NCBI GenBank assembly: GCA_944321365.1
Contig: CALULA010000008.1
Coordinates: forward strand, 27,281 to 91,280
Reading direction: 5' to 3'
From: an uncultured Paraprevotella sp.
GTDB lineage: Bacteria; Bacteroidota; Bacteroidia; Bacteroidales; Bacteroidaceae
Length of the DNA: 64,000 bases
Part shown: one piece after another, positions 51,575 to 61,394 of the stretch
Layout of the letters: each line of letters begins with the position of its first letter
How positions within the stretch are numbered: position 1 is the stretch's first letter
Translations under genes and position numbers: made by a program
The notes under the pieces: model-generated
Seen by the model: the letters and a program-made list of their open reading frames with translations, nothing else
Told to the model about the DNA's origin: nothing
The model's database searches: none

Positions 51575-54211
51575 TTAAAACTCCTGTCCCAAAATGAAAT
51601 GGAACTGACTTCCGCTATATTGTTTGGTGCCAAATACACTGTCGAAACCATACGCCCAGTCTATACCCAGCAAACCTACCATCGGCAGGAAGATGCGGAC
51701 ACCGACACCGGCAGAACGCTTCATGTCGAATGGATTGAAATCTTTCACGCTTGTCCATGCATTACCGCCTTCCAAAAAAGTAAGCGCATAGATGTTGGTA
51801 GACCCTTGCAGCATAAGCGGATAACGCAACTCCAAGGTGAAACGGTCGTATGCGTATCCCGTATAGCCGCTGGGCGTCAGCGCACCATTGTCGTAGCCTC
51901 GCAAGCCGATGGTCTCCGTCGCATAGGTCGTGGAATAACCGGACATGCCGTCGCCTCCTACATAGAAAGTCTCAAAAGGAGACTTCTTATACTTATTGTA
52001 AGCTCCCAACAAACCGATTTCCACACGAGCCATCAGCACCGGACACTTCACGGCCGTACTCAACGCCGTATAAGTACGGAGCTTGAACTTCCACTTATGA
52101 TACTCAATCCATTTGTACTTATTCTGCATCTCTCGTTGGTAGCTCGAACTCTGATAATTATTAGCAAGATTTCTGTAATCCTTGTTGTCAAACAAAGAAT
52201 AAGGCGGTGTCAGACCAGCCGACAGCAGGAACTCGGATCCGCGACGGGGATATATCGGGTTGTCTGTAGAGTTTCGCGACAACGACAGGTTCAGCGCAAT
52301 GTTGTTGCACGAGCCGTTGGCTATCAGGAAATAATCCCAATCTTTCAGGATATAACGCTGATATGACAAGTCAACCATCAGCTGGAAATAGTCGTCAGGC
52401 CAACGCAAGTTTTTACCCCATCCTAAAGACACACCAAACAGTTTTACATAAGAATCCGGATCCAAGAAGTTCTCATAATAGTTGGAACCGCTTGTTCCAT
52501 AACCATAAAGATAATTATAGTAGCTGTTATAGTAGGACGAATTATAGTAATTGTCGCTCACATCGGTCTGCTTGGAGAAGAAAGCAGAGAAAGACAACGA
52601 ATTGGGACGCTTGCCTCCAAACCATGGATTTAAGTAACTGATACTATAAGACTGGTAATATTGTCCGTTAGTCTGCCCACTGATGCTGAACGTCTCACCG
52701 TTTCCTTGTGGCATCACTCCACGACGAAGCCCGTCTTTGGAGAACAAGTTCGCCAGACAGAAATTGCTGAACTTCAATCCTATCTTCCCGATAACGCCTG
52801 TCTGACCATAACCTAACGAGAATTCCACCTGGTCGTTGGACTTAGACACCAGCCTCCAATCAATATCCACGGTCCCGTCAGCCTGCGAAGGCGTAATCTT
52901 CGGGTCGATCTGCTCCGGATCGAAATGGCCCATGGAAGCGATTTCACGATAGGAACGCATCAGGGCTTCCTTGCTGAACAAGTCGCCCGGCTTGGTACGC
53001 AGCTCACGGCGCACGACGTTCTCATACACACGGTCGTTGCCACTGATACCGATATGACGTATCGTAGCCTGCGGTCCTTCGGTGATACGCATTTCCAAAT
53101 CTACCGAATCTCCGTCGACATTCACCTCCACCGGTTCTAACCGATAGAACACATAACCATTATTATAATAAAGGTTTCCAATGGCATCCTCGTCATTCTC
53201 CGTTCGATCTGCCAACAGTTTCTGATTATACACGTCACCTTTCTTCATGCGAAGCAGGTAGTTCAGATTATCTGTCGGATAAACCGTATTGCCGACCCAC
53301 TCGATATTACGGATGTAATACTTCTGTCCCTCCTCTACCTTGACGTAAATATCCACCGTCTTTTCGTCATGAGGAGTCACACTGTCCACAAGAATGACAG
53401 CGTCACGATAGCCTAATTCATTATATTTACTGATAAGATTCTCTTTGTCTTCCTTATATTTCTCTTCTATGAACTTCTTTGTTCGGAACCAGCTGCCCGG
53501 CCGTCCTTTTTCATTCGTTTTCTTAAACACACCCGGAATGAACATCGAACCTTTGATTTTCTTTGTACTCAACGCCCGGTTTCCCTCAATAGTGATAGAA
53601 TTGATCTTAACTTTCTCCTTCTTGTCGATGTTGATGTCCACAATGGTCTTGTCCGGCGACGTCACATCGTCTCGCTGCAGAATCTCAATCTCGGCATTCT
53701 TGTAGCCTTTTTCATCGAAATATTTTTTGATCAAGAACTTTGCACGGTCTATCATATTAGGCGTCAGCTGATTGTCTTTCAGCAATCCGATTCGGTTTTC
53801 CAGATCTTCCCGCTCGCCTTTCTTCACCCCGCTATAATTGATTTGAGACACACGCGGACGCTGAGTCAGTTTTATCCGCAGATAAGCCTTATTGCCTACC
53901 AGACTGTCTACTTCGATCGCGACATTAGAAAACAGTCCGTTACGCCAAAAACGCTTAACGGCTTCCGTAATCTCGTCGCCCGGAATGTTGACCTTCTGCC
54001 CTATACTCAAACCGGACAACCCGATAAGCATATAATCATCATAGTTCTTAGCTCCTTCCACGGCTATACTTTCAATGGTATAAGCGCGGGGCAGACGGGT
54101 ATATTCCACCGTAGGCTTTACCTGTTTCTCTTCCGTCTGGGCCTGCGCAACAGGAACACCCAAACACATCATCACCAATAATACAAAACAGACAACTCTT
54201 ATTGCTTTCAT
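51575..54211 (-). CDS. bamA: Outer-membrane protein assembly factor BamA
   Basis: 878 residues with a signal peptide (MKAIRVVCFVLLVMMCLGVPVAQAQ). BamA is the essential outer-membrane insertase. Five POTRA-type repeats span about residues 40-450 (for example TIESIAVEGAKNYDDYMLIGLSG, KINSITIEGNRALSTKKIKG and YYIRNIEWVGNTVYPTDNL). The Omp85 barrel follows with YFQLMVDLSYQRY, YPRRGSEFLLSAGL, GVGVRIFLPMVGLLGIDWAYGFD and a terminal FHFILGQEF. It lies 12 bases after uppS and 11 before ompH, the usual Bacteroidales order. Confidence 0.96.
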   Translation of the reverse strand: MKAIRVVCFVLLVMMCLGVPVAQAQTEEKQVKPTVEYTRLPRAYTIESIAVEGAKNYDDYMLIGLSGLSIGQKVNIPGDEITEAVKRFWRNGLFSNVAIEVDSLVGNKAYLRIKLTQRPRVSQINYSGVKKGEREDLENRIGLLKDNQLTPNMIDRAKFLIKKYFDEKGYKNAEIEILQRDDVTSPDKTIVDINIDKKEKVKINSITIEGNRALSTKKIKGSMFIPGVFKKTNEKGRPGSWFRTKKFIEEKYKEDKENLISKYNELGYRDAVILVDSVTPHDEKTVDIYVKVEEGQKYYIRNIEWVGNTVYPTDNLNYLLRMKKGDVYNQKLLADRTENDEDAIGNLYYNNGYVFYRLEPVEVNVDGDSVDLEMRITEGPQATIRHIGISGNDRVYENVVRRELRTKPGDLFSKEALMRSYREIASMGHFDPEQIDPKITPSQADGTVDIDWRLVSKSNDQVEFSLGYGQTGVIGKIGLKFSNFCLANLFSKDGLRRGVMPQGNGETFSISGQTNGQYYQSYSISYLNPWFGGKRPNSLSFSAFFSKQTDVSDNYYNSSYYNSYYNYLYGYGTSGSNYYENFLDPDSYVKLFGVSLGWGKNLRWPDDYFQLMVDLSYQRYILKDWDYFLIANGSCNNIALNLSLSRNSTDNPIYPRRGSEFLLSAGLTPPYSLFDNKDYRNLANNYQSSSYQREMQNKYKWIEYHKWKFKLRTYTALSTAVKCPVLMARVEIGLLGAYNKYKKSPFETFYVGGDGMSGYSTTYATETIGLRGYDNGALTPSGYTGYAYDRFTLELRYPLMLQGSTNIYALTFLEGGNAWTSVKDFNPFDMKRSAGVGVRIFLPMVGLLGIDWAYGFDSVFGTKQYSGSQFHFILGQEF

Positions 54212-54223
54212 ACGCTGATTTAC

Positions 54224-54970
54224 TTATTTGACGGCCACTTGCTCACTGGTCTGCCCGAAACGACGTTCGCGTGACTGATAATCCGCAATAGCTTTGCGGA
54301 AATCCTGCTCATTGAAGTCAGGCCAGTAAGTATCACAAAAATAAAATTCAGTATAAGCACACTGCCAAAGCAGATAATTGCTGATGCGGAACTCCCCGCC
54401 CGTACGGATCAGCAAGTCCGGATCGGGCATGAAACTGGTCATCAGATGTGCCTGCACCGTCTTTTCCGTGATCTGTTCCGGCTCCAACCGTCCCGACTGC
54501 ACTTCTGCAGCCATTTGACGCATAGCATTCACCAACTCCCAACGGGAAGAATAGCTCAAGGCAATGACCATAGTCATCTTATCATTGCCTGCCGTGCGCA
54601 GCATACATTCCTCCAAACGTTGCCGCACAACGTCCGGAATACGCGACATATCGCCAATCATACGGAAACGCACATTATTCTTCATAAAGATGGCATCCTC
54701 CAGATGGTCTAAAACCAGCCCCATCAAAGCCGCGATTTCAGCCGCCGGACGATTCCAGTTCTCCGTAGAAAAAGTATATAAAGTCAGATACTTCACGCCC
54801 AATCGGACTGCTTCTTCCGTGATTTTCCTCACGGTCTCCACCCCTTGTTGGTGTCCTGCTGTCCGCGGTAAGCCTTTCGCCTTAGCCCAACGCCCGTTAC
54901 CGTCCATGATAATAGCCACATGAGCAGGCACCCGCCCAGTATCTATCACCGTTTCTGTATTAAAAGACAT
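54224..54970 (-). CDS. uppS: Isoprenyl transferase (undecaprenyl diphosphate synthase)
   Basis: 248 residues, normal length. It makes undecaprenyl diphosphate, the carrier lipid for peptidoglycan and O-antigen. Seen here: [20 protein letters not shown] with the catalytic Asp, [13 protein letters not shown], and the C-terminal [27 protein letters not shown] with the RxSxxLLWQ motif. It overlaps the DUF6089 gene by 11 bases and lies 12 bases before bamA. Confidence 0.96.
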   Translation of the reverse strand: MSFNTETVIDTGRVPAHVAIIMDGNGRWAKAKGLPRTAGHQQGVETVRKITEEAVRLGVKYLTLYTFSTENWNRPAAEIAALMGLVLDHLEDAIFMKNNVRFRMIGDMSRIPDVVRQRLEECMLRTAGNDKMTMVIALSYSSRWELVNAMRQMAAEVQSGRLEPEQITEKTVQAHLMTSFMPDPDLLIRTGGEFRISNYLLWQCAYTEFYFCDTYWPDFNEQDFRKAIADYQSRERRFGQTSEQVAVK

Positions 54971-55691
54971 ATTTTATATTGTTACAATTTACACATCTGG
55001 GGAACAAGTCATACGTCACCGACAGCATCGTGAACGAATAACAGTCCTTGTTTTTAAAGCTGGCACTTCGCACGCCATAAGGGTCGCTCAGTATAACTCC
55101 GGCAGTATTGGACACGTCCAAACGGTCGGTCGTAGTGAAACGCATGCTCCATTCAAAGCCTATATTCCAACGGGGCTTCAGCTTGAACTTCACTCCCACC
55201 CCCACCGGTATGTTAAATCCTGCATCCGTATTCACCGGCTTAGGCGCCACTGTCAGTCCCATACCTATTAACATATAAGGAGTAATCCGGCTGAACCCTT
55301 CATATCCGCGCCCGATGCCATACCCCCAAAAGTTGAACTCAAACTGTGCGCCCACATCAATAATATTGCGTTTAAAACTCGCAGTCCCCGGTTGCCCGCC
55401 TTCGGCAGTCTCACTCAGAGCATCCTTAGGGAAAAAGGTCGTTCCTGTACTGCCGGAAATAAGCCCGACAGCCAGATTTCCCTTAATAGCCATACGGGGA
55501 TTAAAGATATAACGGGCCACGACACTGCCCATAGGCCCTATGTGAGCAAAAGGCCGGCTGTTGGCATCTCCCAGATAAAAGCATCCGCCGATGCCCCCAC
55601 CCAGCTCCATCCGGTATATGTCATCCTGTGCCACGACCGTAAAACAAGGACCGAGCAAAGCGGAAAACAATATGACCAGCACTTTCTTCAT
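54960..55691 (-). CDS. DUF6089 family outer-membrane beta-barrel protein
   Basis: 243 residues with a signal peptide ([22 protein letters not shown]). The mature part is glycine-rich amphipathic strands ([29 protein letters not shown]) consistent with a small outer-membrane barrel. The family DUF6089 typically precedes uppS-bamA in Bacteroidales, which suggests a role in envelope assembly, though none has been shown to my knowledge. It ends inside the uppS start by an 11-base overlap and is 37 bases after the DUF6242 gene. Confidence 0.85.
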   Translation of the reverse strand: MKKVLVILFSALLGPCFTVVAQDDIYRMELGGGIGGCFYLGDANSRPFAHIGPMGSVVARYIFNPRMAIKGNLAVGLISGSTGTTFFPKDALSETAEGGQPGTASFKRNIIDVGAQFEFNFWGYGIGRGYEGFSRITPYMLIGMGLTVAPKPVNTDAGFNIPVGVGVKFKLKPRWNIGFEWSMRFTTTDRLDVSNTAGVILSDPYGVRSASFKNKDCYSFTMLSVTYDLFPRCVNCNNIKYVF

Positions 55692-55728
55692 CCCCGGAAA
55701 TCCATATCACCATTTGTCATCAGTCTCA

Positions 55729-57102
55729 TCAGCGATGAACGAATCCCAACTCATTCAGTCTGCCGCGCCATATCTGGCCACCGGCCACAACCCACAAATA
55801 ATAATCGGCATCCACAGCTGCCGAAAGAACGGCATAGCGACCCGACACTTCATCGGGCAGCACATATATCCCGTCATTCTTCCATGTCACCCCGTTGTCA
55901 CGGCTGACATATAAAGCGTCGAGCGACTGATGGGAGACACCGTCCAACGACGCACCTCCTAAGGCCAGCAACACATCATCATAACGTAAAAGATGCAAAG
56001 TCGCCAGCTGCGGACAAGCGTAACGGTTGTCCGGCGAGACGTTGAAATAAGCCCAAGCCGCTGCCCCACCTTCTTCTATCGAAGTGCGGCTCCACAACAT
56101 GGCCGCATCATCTTCCGGATAAGACATCAAAGAACGGTTACCTGCCATCAAGACCCGGTACAAGCCGTTCTCCTGTACATAAGCCAGTGCAGAAAAATCC
56201 TGTTCAGGAAGAAGAGCCGACTCGCTCTCCAAACCCTCTTCGACCCACGACAAGCCATCTGCAGAACGCCAGACTGCGGCATCAGAGAGAGCATACAGAT
56301 GTACGGCATCTGCCGTCAACAATCTCACAGGCCGTTCTGCCGCAACACGATTCCACGTCAGTCCGTCGGCAGAGGTCATCAATGTGCCGTCCATACCGCT
56401 CATATACAGTTGTCCGTTGAACATGGTCAGCGTAGTCACATCTGCATTTTCACATCCCGCCGCCGTCTGTTCCGTCCATTGCGTGCCGTCTGTCAACAAC
56501 GATGTAAACAACCTCACGGCTCCCCGCTCACGGCAGAACAGCCACAAGCAGTCATCTTTTACCGCAAGTCTCACGGTATCGGCAGATGCCCACGCACCTG
56601 TCTCCATCATTTTCTTCCAAGTAAAGACCTCACCGTCCTGTTGATGTATATTTATCTGCACCGTATAATCCCGCCAGACGGAATAATCGGCGGAATAGGC
56701 CCGGAAGATCAGAGGCGAAGTCAGATCAATGGAGTCGGCAGAGGAATAACTGTTCCAACTGTTTTCATCATCACTCGCCCTGCGATAGACCACAGAGCCT
56801 GACGACTCCACAGAAACCAACACCGCACTGACATCGCTGTTTACCGGCAATGAATCTTCATTGACAATCGTACCGTCCAGCTGGTCAATCGTCATGGGAT
56901 AATAAGAAGCATTGTATGTGATGGTATAGATTGTATCATTCCCCGCAGACGTCACCGTCTCCACTTGTCGCCTTACATTGCCCAGCTCAAAACTGTTAAT
57001 ATAACAATCCGTACTCAAGACTGCCGCCTCATCGTCCTTGCACGAGCAAATCAAGAACAGGGAAAGCACTGCAACAGACAATGACAATATGGATTTCTTC
57101 AT
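55729..57102 (-). CDS. DUF6242 domain lipoprotein with beta-propeller-like part
   Basis: 457 residues, lipobox Cys21 (LICSC). The first part (about 25-150) has a repeated Ig-like element (DCYINSFELGNVRRQVE and DTIYTITYNASYYPMTIDQLDG), the second part (about 155-457) repeats WTSADG-like strands (MTSADGLTWNRV, WRSADGLSWVEEG, VSRDNGVTWKNDG), a beta-propeller signature of the BNR/Kelch sort. The protein is DUF6242-like. Its function is unknown; a surface-exposed or periplasmic binding role is likely. It is the first gene of the bamA operon and has a promoter at 57142-57149. Confidence 0.85.
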   Translation of the reverse strand: MKKSILSLSVAVLSLFLICSCKDDEAAVLSTDCYINSFELGNVRRQVETVTSAGNDTIYTITYNASYYPMTIDQLDGTIVNEDSLPVNSDVSAVLVSVESSGSVVYRRASDDENSWNSYSSADSIDLTSPLIFRAYSADYSVWRDYTVQINIHQQDGEVFTWKKMMETGAWASADTVRLAVKDDCLWLFCRERGAVRLFTSLLTDGTQWTEQTAAGCENADVTTLTMFNGQLYMSGMDGTLMTSADGLTWNRVAAERPVRLLTADAVHLYALSDAAVWRSADGLSWVEEGLESESALLPEQDFSALAYVQENGLYRVLMAGNRSLMSYPEDDAAMLWSRTSIEEGGAAAWAYFNVSPDNRYACPQLATLHLLRYDDVLLALGGASLDGVSHQSLDALYVSRDNGVTWKNDGIYVLPDEVSGRYAVLSAAVDADYYLWVVAGGQIWRGRLNELGFVHR

Positions 57103-57141
57103 AAAATATGTATTCTGTTCTCTATATTCTTTATCAAGTTA

Positions 57142-57149
57142 CAAAAGTA
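57142..57149 (-). promoter_or_regulatory. -7 promoter box for the DUF6242-uppS-bamA operon
   Basis: TACTTTTG on the minus strand, 39 bases before the ATG at 57102. Confidence 0.55.
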
Positions 57150-57236
57150 CTCACATTTTTTTCTCTGACGAAACTCAGAGCGTTGAATTATGCAAAAATT
57201 CGATAAATCAAGGCTTTTTTTCGTCCAAACGGACGT

Positions 57237-58316
57237 TTACGGTACAAAATGACGGACCGGCGACCAGATACGGATCAGCTTATGGCCGTCCGACTCCGAC
57301 AATTCCACCCGTCCGCGCGGCCTGACCGGAGCCGGAACGCCCTCATTCAGAAACACATCGGTCTGTTCTATCCTGATTTCATCCCACAGGCCGTCTGAGA
57401 TGAAACTGTCCAGTAACTGTTTTCCGCCCTCGACCAATAAAGTCTGCACAGACAATGCGTACAGATCATTCATCACTTCTTTCAGCACCATTCCGCCATC
57501 GAAATCAACAGGCACACACGTCACGCCCGGACGGCCCGCATAGTCCGGAGCCGCAGTCTTGGAATCCACATACACACGGGTAGGCGCACTACCATCAAAC
57601 AGTTTCAAATCGTGCGGCAACCGGCCCCTACGGTCCAGCACCAGCCGCAAAGGCGAAGGACCGGGCCAAAGCCGGTTGGTCAGCGCGGGGTCGTCGGCCA
57701 AAGCCGTTCCTGTCCCCACCAAAACAGCCTGATGACCGGCCCTGTAACGATGAGTCAGCATCTGCGTGTAATCAGAAGAGAAACGATAAGGGCGTTCCCC
57801 ACAGCCATCCGCACGAAGCCTGTCGATGAATCCGTCGGCCGACTCCGCCCATTTCAAAGATACATACGGACGCCGACAAGTCTGAAAAGTCATGAAACGG
57901 CGATTCAGTTCCAGACACTTGTCCTCCAGCACTCCCACCGTTACCTCAATACCGGCATCGCGCAACTTCCGGATGCCCCGCCCCGCCACCTTGGCAAACG
58001 GGTCCAGACAGCCCACCACCACTCTGGGAAAGCCTTTCCCGACAATGAGATCAGCACAAGGCGGCGTCTTCCCGTAATGCGAACAAGGCTCCAGGCTGAC
58101 ATAAATCGTGCTCCGCCGCAACAACCCGGCATCCTTCACCGACCGTATGGCATTCACCTCGGCATGCGGACCGCCGCAACGAATGTGATATCCCTCGCCG
58201 ATAATCCGTCCGTCGCAAACAATCACCGCCCCCACCATAGGGTTCGGGGCTGCTCCGTAAAATCCATTCCGCGCCAATTGCAGGCAGCGGAACATATATT
58301 TTTCATCTGTAGTCAT
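57237..58316 (-). CDS. ribD: Bifunctional riboflavin deaminase/reductase RibD
   Basis: 359 residues. It carries out two steps of riboflavin synthesis: deamination of the pyrimidine and reduction of the ribosyl side chain. N-terminal deaminase (about 1-145) with the zinc motifs HAEVNAI and EPCSHYGKTPPC, C-terminal DHFR-like reductase (about 148-355) with YVSLKWAESADGFI and VEGGKQLLDSFI. Both domains look complete. It is divergent from prmC; no good TAnnTTTG box was found on this side. Confidence 0.95.
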   Translation of the reverse strand: MTTDEKYMFRCLQLARNGFYGAAPNPMVGAVIVCDGRIIGEGYHIRCGGPHAEVNAIRSVKDAGLLRRSTIYVSLEPCSHYGKTPPCADLIVGKGFPRVVVGCLDPFAKVAGRGIRKLRDAGIEVTVGVLEDKCLELNRRFMTFQTCRRPYVSLKWAESADGFIDRLRADGCGERPYRFSSDYTQMLTHRYRAGHQAVLVGTGTALADDPALTNRLWPGPSPLRLVLDRRGRLPHDLKLFDGSAPTRVYVDSKTAAPDYAGRPGVTCVPVDFDGGMVLKEVMNDLYALSVQTLLVEGGKQLLDSFISDGLWDEIRIEQTDVFLNEGVPAPVRPRGRVELSESDGHKLIRIWSPVRHFVP

Positions 58317-58338
58317 CTTACAATCCGATAAAAATCCT

Positions 58339-58346
58339 TATTTTTG
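58339..58346 (+). promoter_or_regulatory. -7 promoter box for the prmC-recX-comF operon
   Basis: TATTTTTG, 29 bases before the ATG at 58376. Confidence 0.55.
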
Positions 58347-58375
58347 TCCGTCTAAATCTTCGAGGAACATCAAAC

Positions 58376-59224
58376 ATGCACCCCCTATCGGACTCCATCG
58401 CCAGACGTCTCTCCACCGTTTACCCCGACAGAGAAGCACGCGCACTGGCCCGACACATACTGGAAATGCGCTTCGGCATCACCCGGACCGACCTGTTGTC
58501 CGGACACGCCCGTACACTCTCTGTAGAAGAACGGCACGAGCTGGAAAATATTGTGAACAGGCTGTTACAAAAAGAGCCTGTGCAATACATACTGGGGCAG
58601 GCTGAATTCTGCGGACATCTGTTCCACGTAGCTCCGGGCGTGCTCATCCCACGGCCTGAGACGGAAGAACTGGTACAATGGATCGTCCACGACCACGCGG
58701 CAAACTCTCCCGCCCGGCTACTGGACATCGGTACGGGGAGCGGCTGCATCGCCGTCACCCTCGCCCTGAACTGGCCCGACGCACAAATCACAGCCACAGA
58801 CATCAGCGACGACGCGCTCGCCATAGCCCAGGAAAACGCCCGGCAAAATAAAGCTACAGTATGCTTCCGGCAGCACGACATACTGACGGGACAGCCCATC
58901 GGCCAGACTGAAGACCGCTGGGACATCATTGTCAGCAACCCGCCTTATATCCGCGAATCGGAACGGGAAGAGATGGAACACAACGTGCTGGATCACGAAC
59001 CCCGTCAGGCACTCTTCGTTCCGGACAGCCGCCCCCTGCTCTTCTATGAGTCCATAGGCCGGTATGCCGTTCACGCCCTGCGCAGAGGAGGCTGCCTGTA
59101 TGTGGAAATCAACCGTGCCTTCGGACCTGACACCGTCCGACTGTTTTACAGCATGGGCTTCCGCACGGTGGAACTGCGAAAGGACCTTTACGGAAACGAC
59201 AGAATGATAAAATGCCACTTATGA
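58376..59224 (+). CDS. prmC: Release factor glutamine methyltransferase PrmC
   Basis: 282 residues. It N5-methylates the GGQ glutamine of peptide chain release factors. Helical N-terminal domain (about 1-80), then a Rossmann methyltransferase with ARLLDIGTGSGCIAVTLAL (motif I) and the NPPY motif in IIVSNPPYIRESE, diagnostic for glutamine N-methylation. The gene overlaps recX (ATGA overlap at its stop) and shares a promoter at 58339-58346. Confidence 0.95.
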   Translation: MHPLSDSIARRLSTVYPDREARALARHILEMRFGITRTDLLSGHARTLSVEERHELENIVNRLLQKEPVQYILGQAEFCGHLFHVAPGVLIPRPETEELVQWIVHDHAANSPARLLDIGTGSGCIAVTLALNWPDAQITATDISDDALAIAQENARQNKATVCFRQHDILTGQPIGQTEDRWDIIVSNPPYIRESEREEMEHNVLDHEPRQALFVPDSRPLLFYESIGRYAVHALRRGGCLYVEINRAFGPDTVRLFYSMGFRTVELRKDLYGNDRMIKCHL

Positions 59225-59694
59225 AAGATACCGATCCGAAAGAAGCATATACGAAGGCTGCGGCCTATTGCTCACGCACCGAGCGTTGCCCGCAGGACGT
59301 AGCCCGACAGCTGGACAAATGGGGCATCCGCCCGGCAGAGCAAGCCTGCATCATCGACCGCCTCACGGAAGAACGCTTCATCGACGAAGAACGCTTCTGC
59401 AGGTGTTTCGTGCGGGACAAATTCAGATATGCCCGATGGGGACGAATCAAGATAGCCTATGCATTGAAGACCAAAAAGCTGCCTCCCGCAGCCATTGAAA
59501 AGGGGCTGCACGAAATAGAAGAAACAGAGTATGTGCAGACGCTGCAAAAGCTGCTGCAGGAAAAAGCCCGCAGCCTCGACTCCGGCCCGGCCTATGAACG
59601 CAACGGAAAACTCATACGCTTTGCCCTCGGCCGGGGATTCGAGATGGACTTCATCACACGCTGCCTGAACGTCGACGACAATGAAAAGGACTGA
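59221..59694 (+). CDS. recX: Regulatory protein RecX
   Basis: 157 residues from the ATG at 59221, which overlaps the prmC stop (ATGA); a start nine bases earlier (59212) is also possible. RecX binds and limits RecA filaments. Seen here: AYTKAAAYCSRTERCPQDVARQLDKWG, then three-helix tandem repeats with LTEERFIDEERFCRCFVRDKFRYARWG and IRFALGRGFEMDFITRCL, the usual RecX three-helix pattern. It overlaps comF by 14 bases. Confidence 0.9.
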   Translation: MKDTDPKEAYTKAAAYCSRTERCPQDVARQLDKWGIRPAEQACIIDRLTEERFIDEERFCRCFVRDKFRYARWGRIKIAYALKTKKLPPAAIEKGLHEIEETEYVQTLQKLLQEKARSLDSGPAYERNGKLIRFALGRGFEMDFITRCLNVDDNEKD

Positions 59695-60394
59695 CCTTCT
59701 GTCCGTACTGCGAGGCGCGGCAGACATACTCTTTCCCCGTCATTGCCTGTGCTGCCATGAGCGGCTGGCCACGGACGAACGGTTTTTGTGCGCCGGCTGC
59801 CTGTTACGCCTGCCACGCATCCGGCCCGACTCGTTCGAAGACAACGCCGTCACCCGCATGTTCTGGGGGCTCATCCCTGTCTGCAAAGGCGCAGCCCTCT
59901 TCCGCTACACCAAAGCCTCGGCCTACAGCCATCTCCTTTTCGCCTTGAAATACTACAACCGCCCGGAAGTGGGCACATTCTTGGGCCAAATACTGGCCGA
60001 CGAGCTCCGTGCCGCCGGATTTTTCGACGGCATAGACCTGCTGATTCCCATCCCACTTGCCCGCAAAAAGGAGCGGCAACGGGGCTATAACCAAAGCCTG
60101 TGGATCGCCCGTGGCGTTGCCAAATCCACATCCATCCCCATCGATACGAAGAGCGTGGTGCGCAGCGTCCACACTTCCAGCCAGACAACGTTAGACGACC
60201 AACGACGCCGGACCAACGTGCAAGGCATTTTCGCCGTGAGAAATCCACAACAACTGCAAGGCCGCCACATCCTGCTCATCGACGATGTCATCACCACCGG
60301 CTCCACCATGCTCTCTTGCGCCGAGACCATAGCCGCAGCTTCCGGACAAGTCCGCATCAGTCTGCTCTGTCTCGCCCTGGCCGGACATTCATAG
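59681..60394 (+). CDS. comF: ComF-family phosphoribosyltransferase
   Basis: 237 residues, full length for ComF. An N-terminal zinc-binding finger (HCLCCHERL with CAGCLLRLP) precedes a PRTase domain with YHHR-like LFALKYYNRPEVG and the PRPP loop ILLIDDVITTGSTML. ComF is linked to natural competence and DNA uptake or recombination; with recX and comM in the window the theme is DNA processing. It overlaps recX by 14 bases and precedes array F. Confidence 0.92.
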   Translation: MKRTDLLSVLRGAADILFPRHCLCCHERLATDERFLCAGCLLRLPRIRPDSFEDNAVTRMFWGLIPVCKGAALFRYTKASAYSHLLFALKYYNRPEVGTFLGQILADELRAAGFFDGIDLLIPIPLARKKERQRGYNQSLWIARGVAKSTSIPIDTKSVVRSVHTSSQTTLDDQRRRTNVQGIFAVRNPQQLQGRHILLIDDVITTGSTMLSCAETIAAASGQVRISLLCLALAGHS

Positions 60395-60440
60395 CCACCC
60401 GCCTCCCCTCGCCCGCTCCACACACCCGCCCGAAAAATCC

Positions 60441-60514
60441 TTGCGCAAGACTTCCGGCGTTTTTGCGCAACACCTTTGGCGACCTTGCGCAAGACTTCCG
60501 GTGATGTTGCGCGA
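60441..60514. repeat. 22-bp-period GCG-core array F (4 units)
   Basis: Cores TTGCGCAA at 60441, 60463 and 60485, and TTGCGCGA at 60507, exactly 22 bp apart. Two spacers share GACTTCCGG. It sits in the 331-base gap between comF and pyrE, with nothing else visible in the 174 bases between the array and the pyrE promoter at 60689. Confidence 0.88.
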
Positions 60515-60688
60515 CACCGCCGGCCGCCATACGGCACACTCACGCCACAGCTAAGACAAGCCGCAGCGTAACCCCAACAGCCACAGCACATCTGACAGGA
60601 ACCATCCTTCCACAATCCGACACGGCACATCTGCAAAAAACAGGCATTAAAAAACGTTTTTTTCGTACAAAAACCCATTCTCTTTTCG

Positions 60689-60696
60689 TATCTTTG
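60689..60696 (+). promoter_or_regulatory. -7 promoter box for the pyrE operon
   Basis: TATCTTTG, 29 bases before the ATG at 60726. Confidence 0.65.
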
Positions 60697-60725
60697 CAGA
60701 ATCATTTATAAACCATCGGACCTTT

Positions 60726-61358
60726 ATGAAGACATTAGAGAAGATTTTTGCCGCTAAACTGCTCAAAGTGAAAGCTATCAAACTGCAACCCACCAATCCG
60801 TTCACATGGGCATCGGGATGGAAATCACCTTTTTATTGCGACAACCGCAAGACTCTTTCCTATCCGGAGCTCCGCAATTTCGTAAAAATCGAAATCGGAC
60901 GCCTCATCTCCGAACGCTTTCCCGAAGCCGACGCCATTGCCGGTGTAGCCACAGGAGCCATACCTCAGGGAGCACTGGTAGCCGACCTGCTGAACCTGCC
61001 GTTCGTCTACGTCCGTTCTAAACCCAAAGATCATGGACTGGAAAACCTGATTGAAGGCGAACTGCGTCCGGGCATGAAAGTCGTCGTGGTAGAAGATCTG
61101 ATCTCTACAGGAGGCAGTAGCCTGAAAGCCGTAGAAGCCATCCGCAACAACGGTTGTGAGGTGACCGGCATGGTAGCGGCCTACACCTACGGATTCGATG
61201 TGGCCACAGAAGCGTTCAAGGCCGCAAAAGTGCCTTTGGTGACACTGACCAACTATGATGCCGTGGTCGAAGAAGCCGTACGCATCGGATACATCGACTC
61301 AGACGACGTTGAAGTGCTGCACGAATGGCGCAAAGACCCCGCTCACTGGAACGGATAA
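60726..61358 (+). CDS. pyrE: Orotate phosphoribosyltransferase
   Basis: 210 residues. It makes orotidine monophosphate from orotate and PRPP in pyrimidine synthesis. Seen here: TNPFTWASGWKSPFYCDNRKTLSYP, VATGAIPQGALVADLLNLPFVYVRSKPKDHG, and the PRPP-binding loop KVVVVEDLISTGGSSLKAVE. It is the first gene of an operon with an SRPBCC protein (36 bases later) and argH (16 bases after that), and it follows array F. Confidence 0.96.
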   Translation: MKTLEKIFAAKLLKVKAIKLQPTNPFTWASGWKSPFYCDNRKTLSYPELRNFVKIEIGRLISERFPEADAIAGVATGAIPQGALVADLLNLPFVYVRSKPKDHGLENLIEGELRPGMKVVVVEDLISTGGSSLKAVEAIRNNGCEVTGMVAAYTYGFDVATEAFKAAKVPLVTLTNYDAVVEEAVRIGYIDSDDVEVLHEWRKDPAHWNG

Positions 61359-61394
61359 GACAACAACAGTTCAAAAAGCATTCAAGACAAGAAC

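Noticed and set aside
57163..57180. CTCTGA/TCAGAG hairpin as a terminator for ribD
   Set aside because: On the ribD strand the stem is followed by A, not T, so it would not work as an intrinsic terminator.
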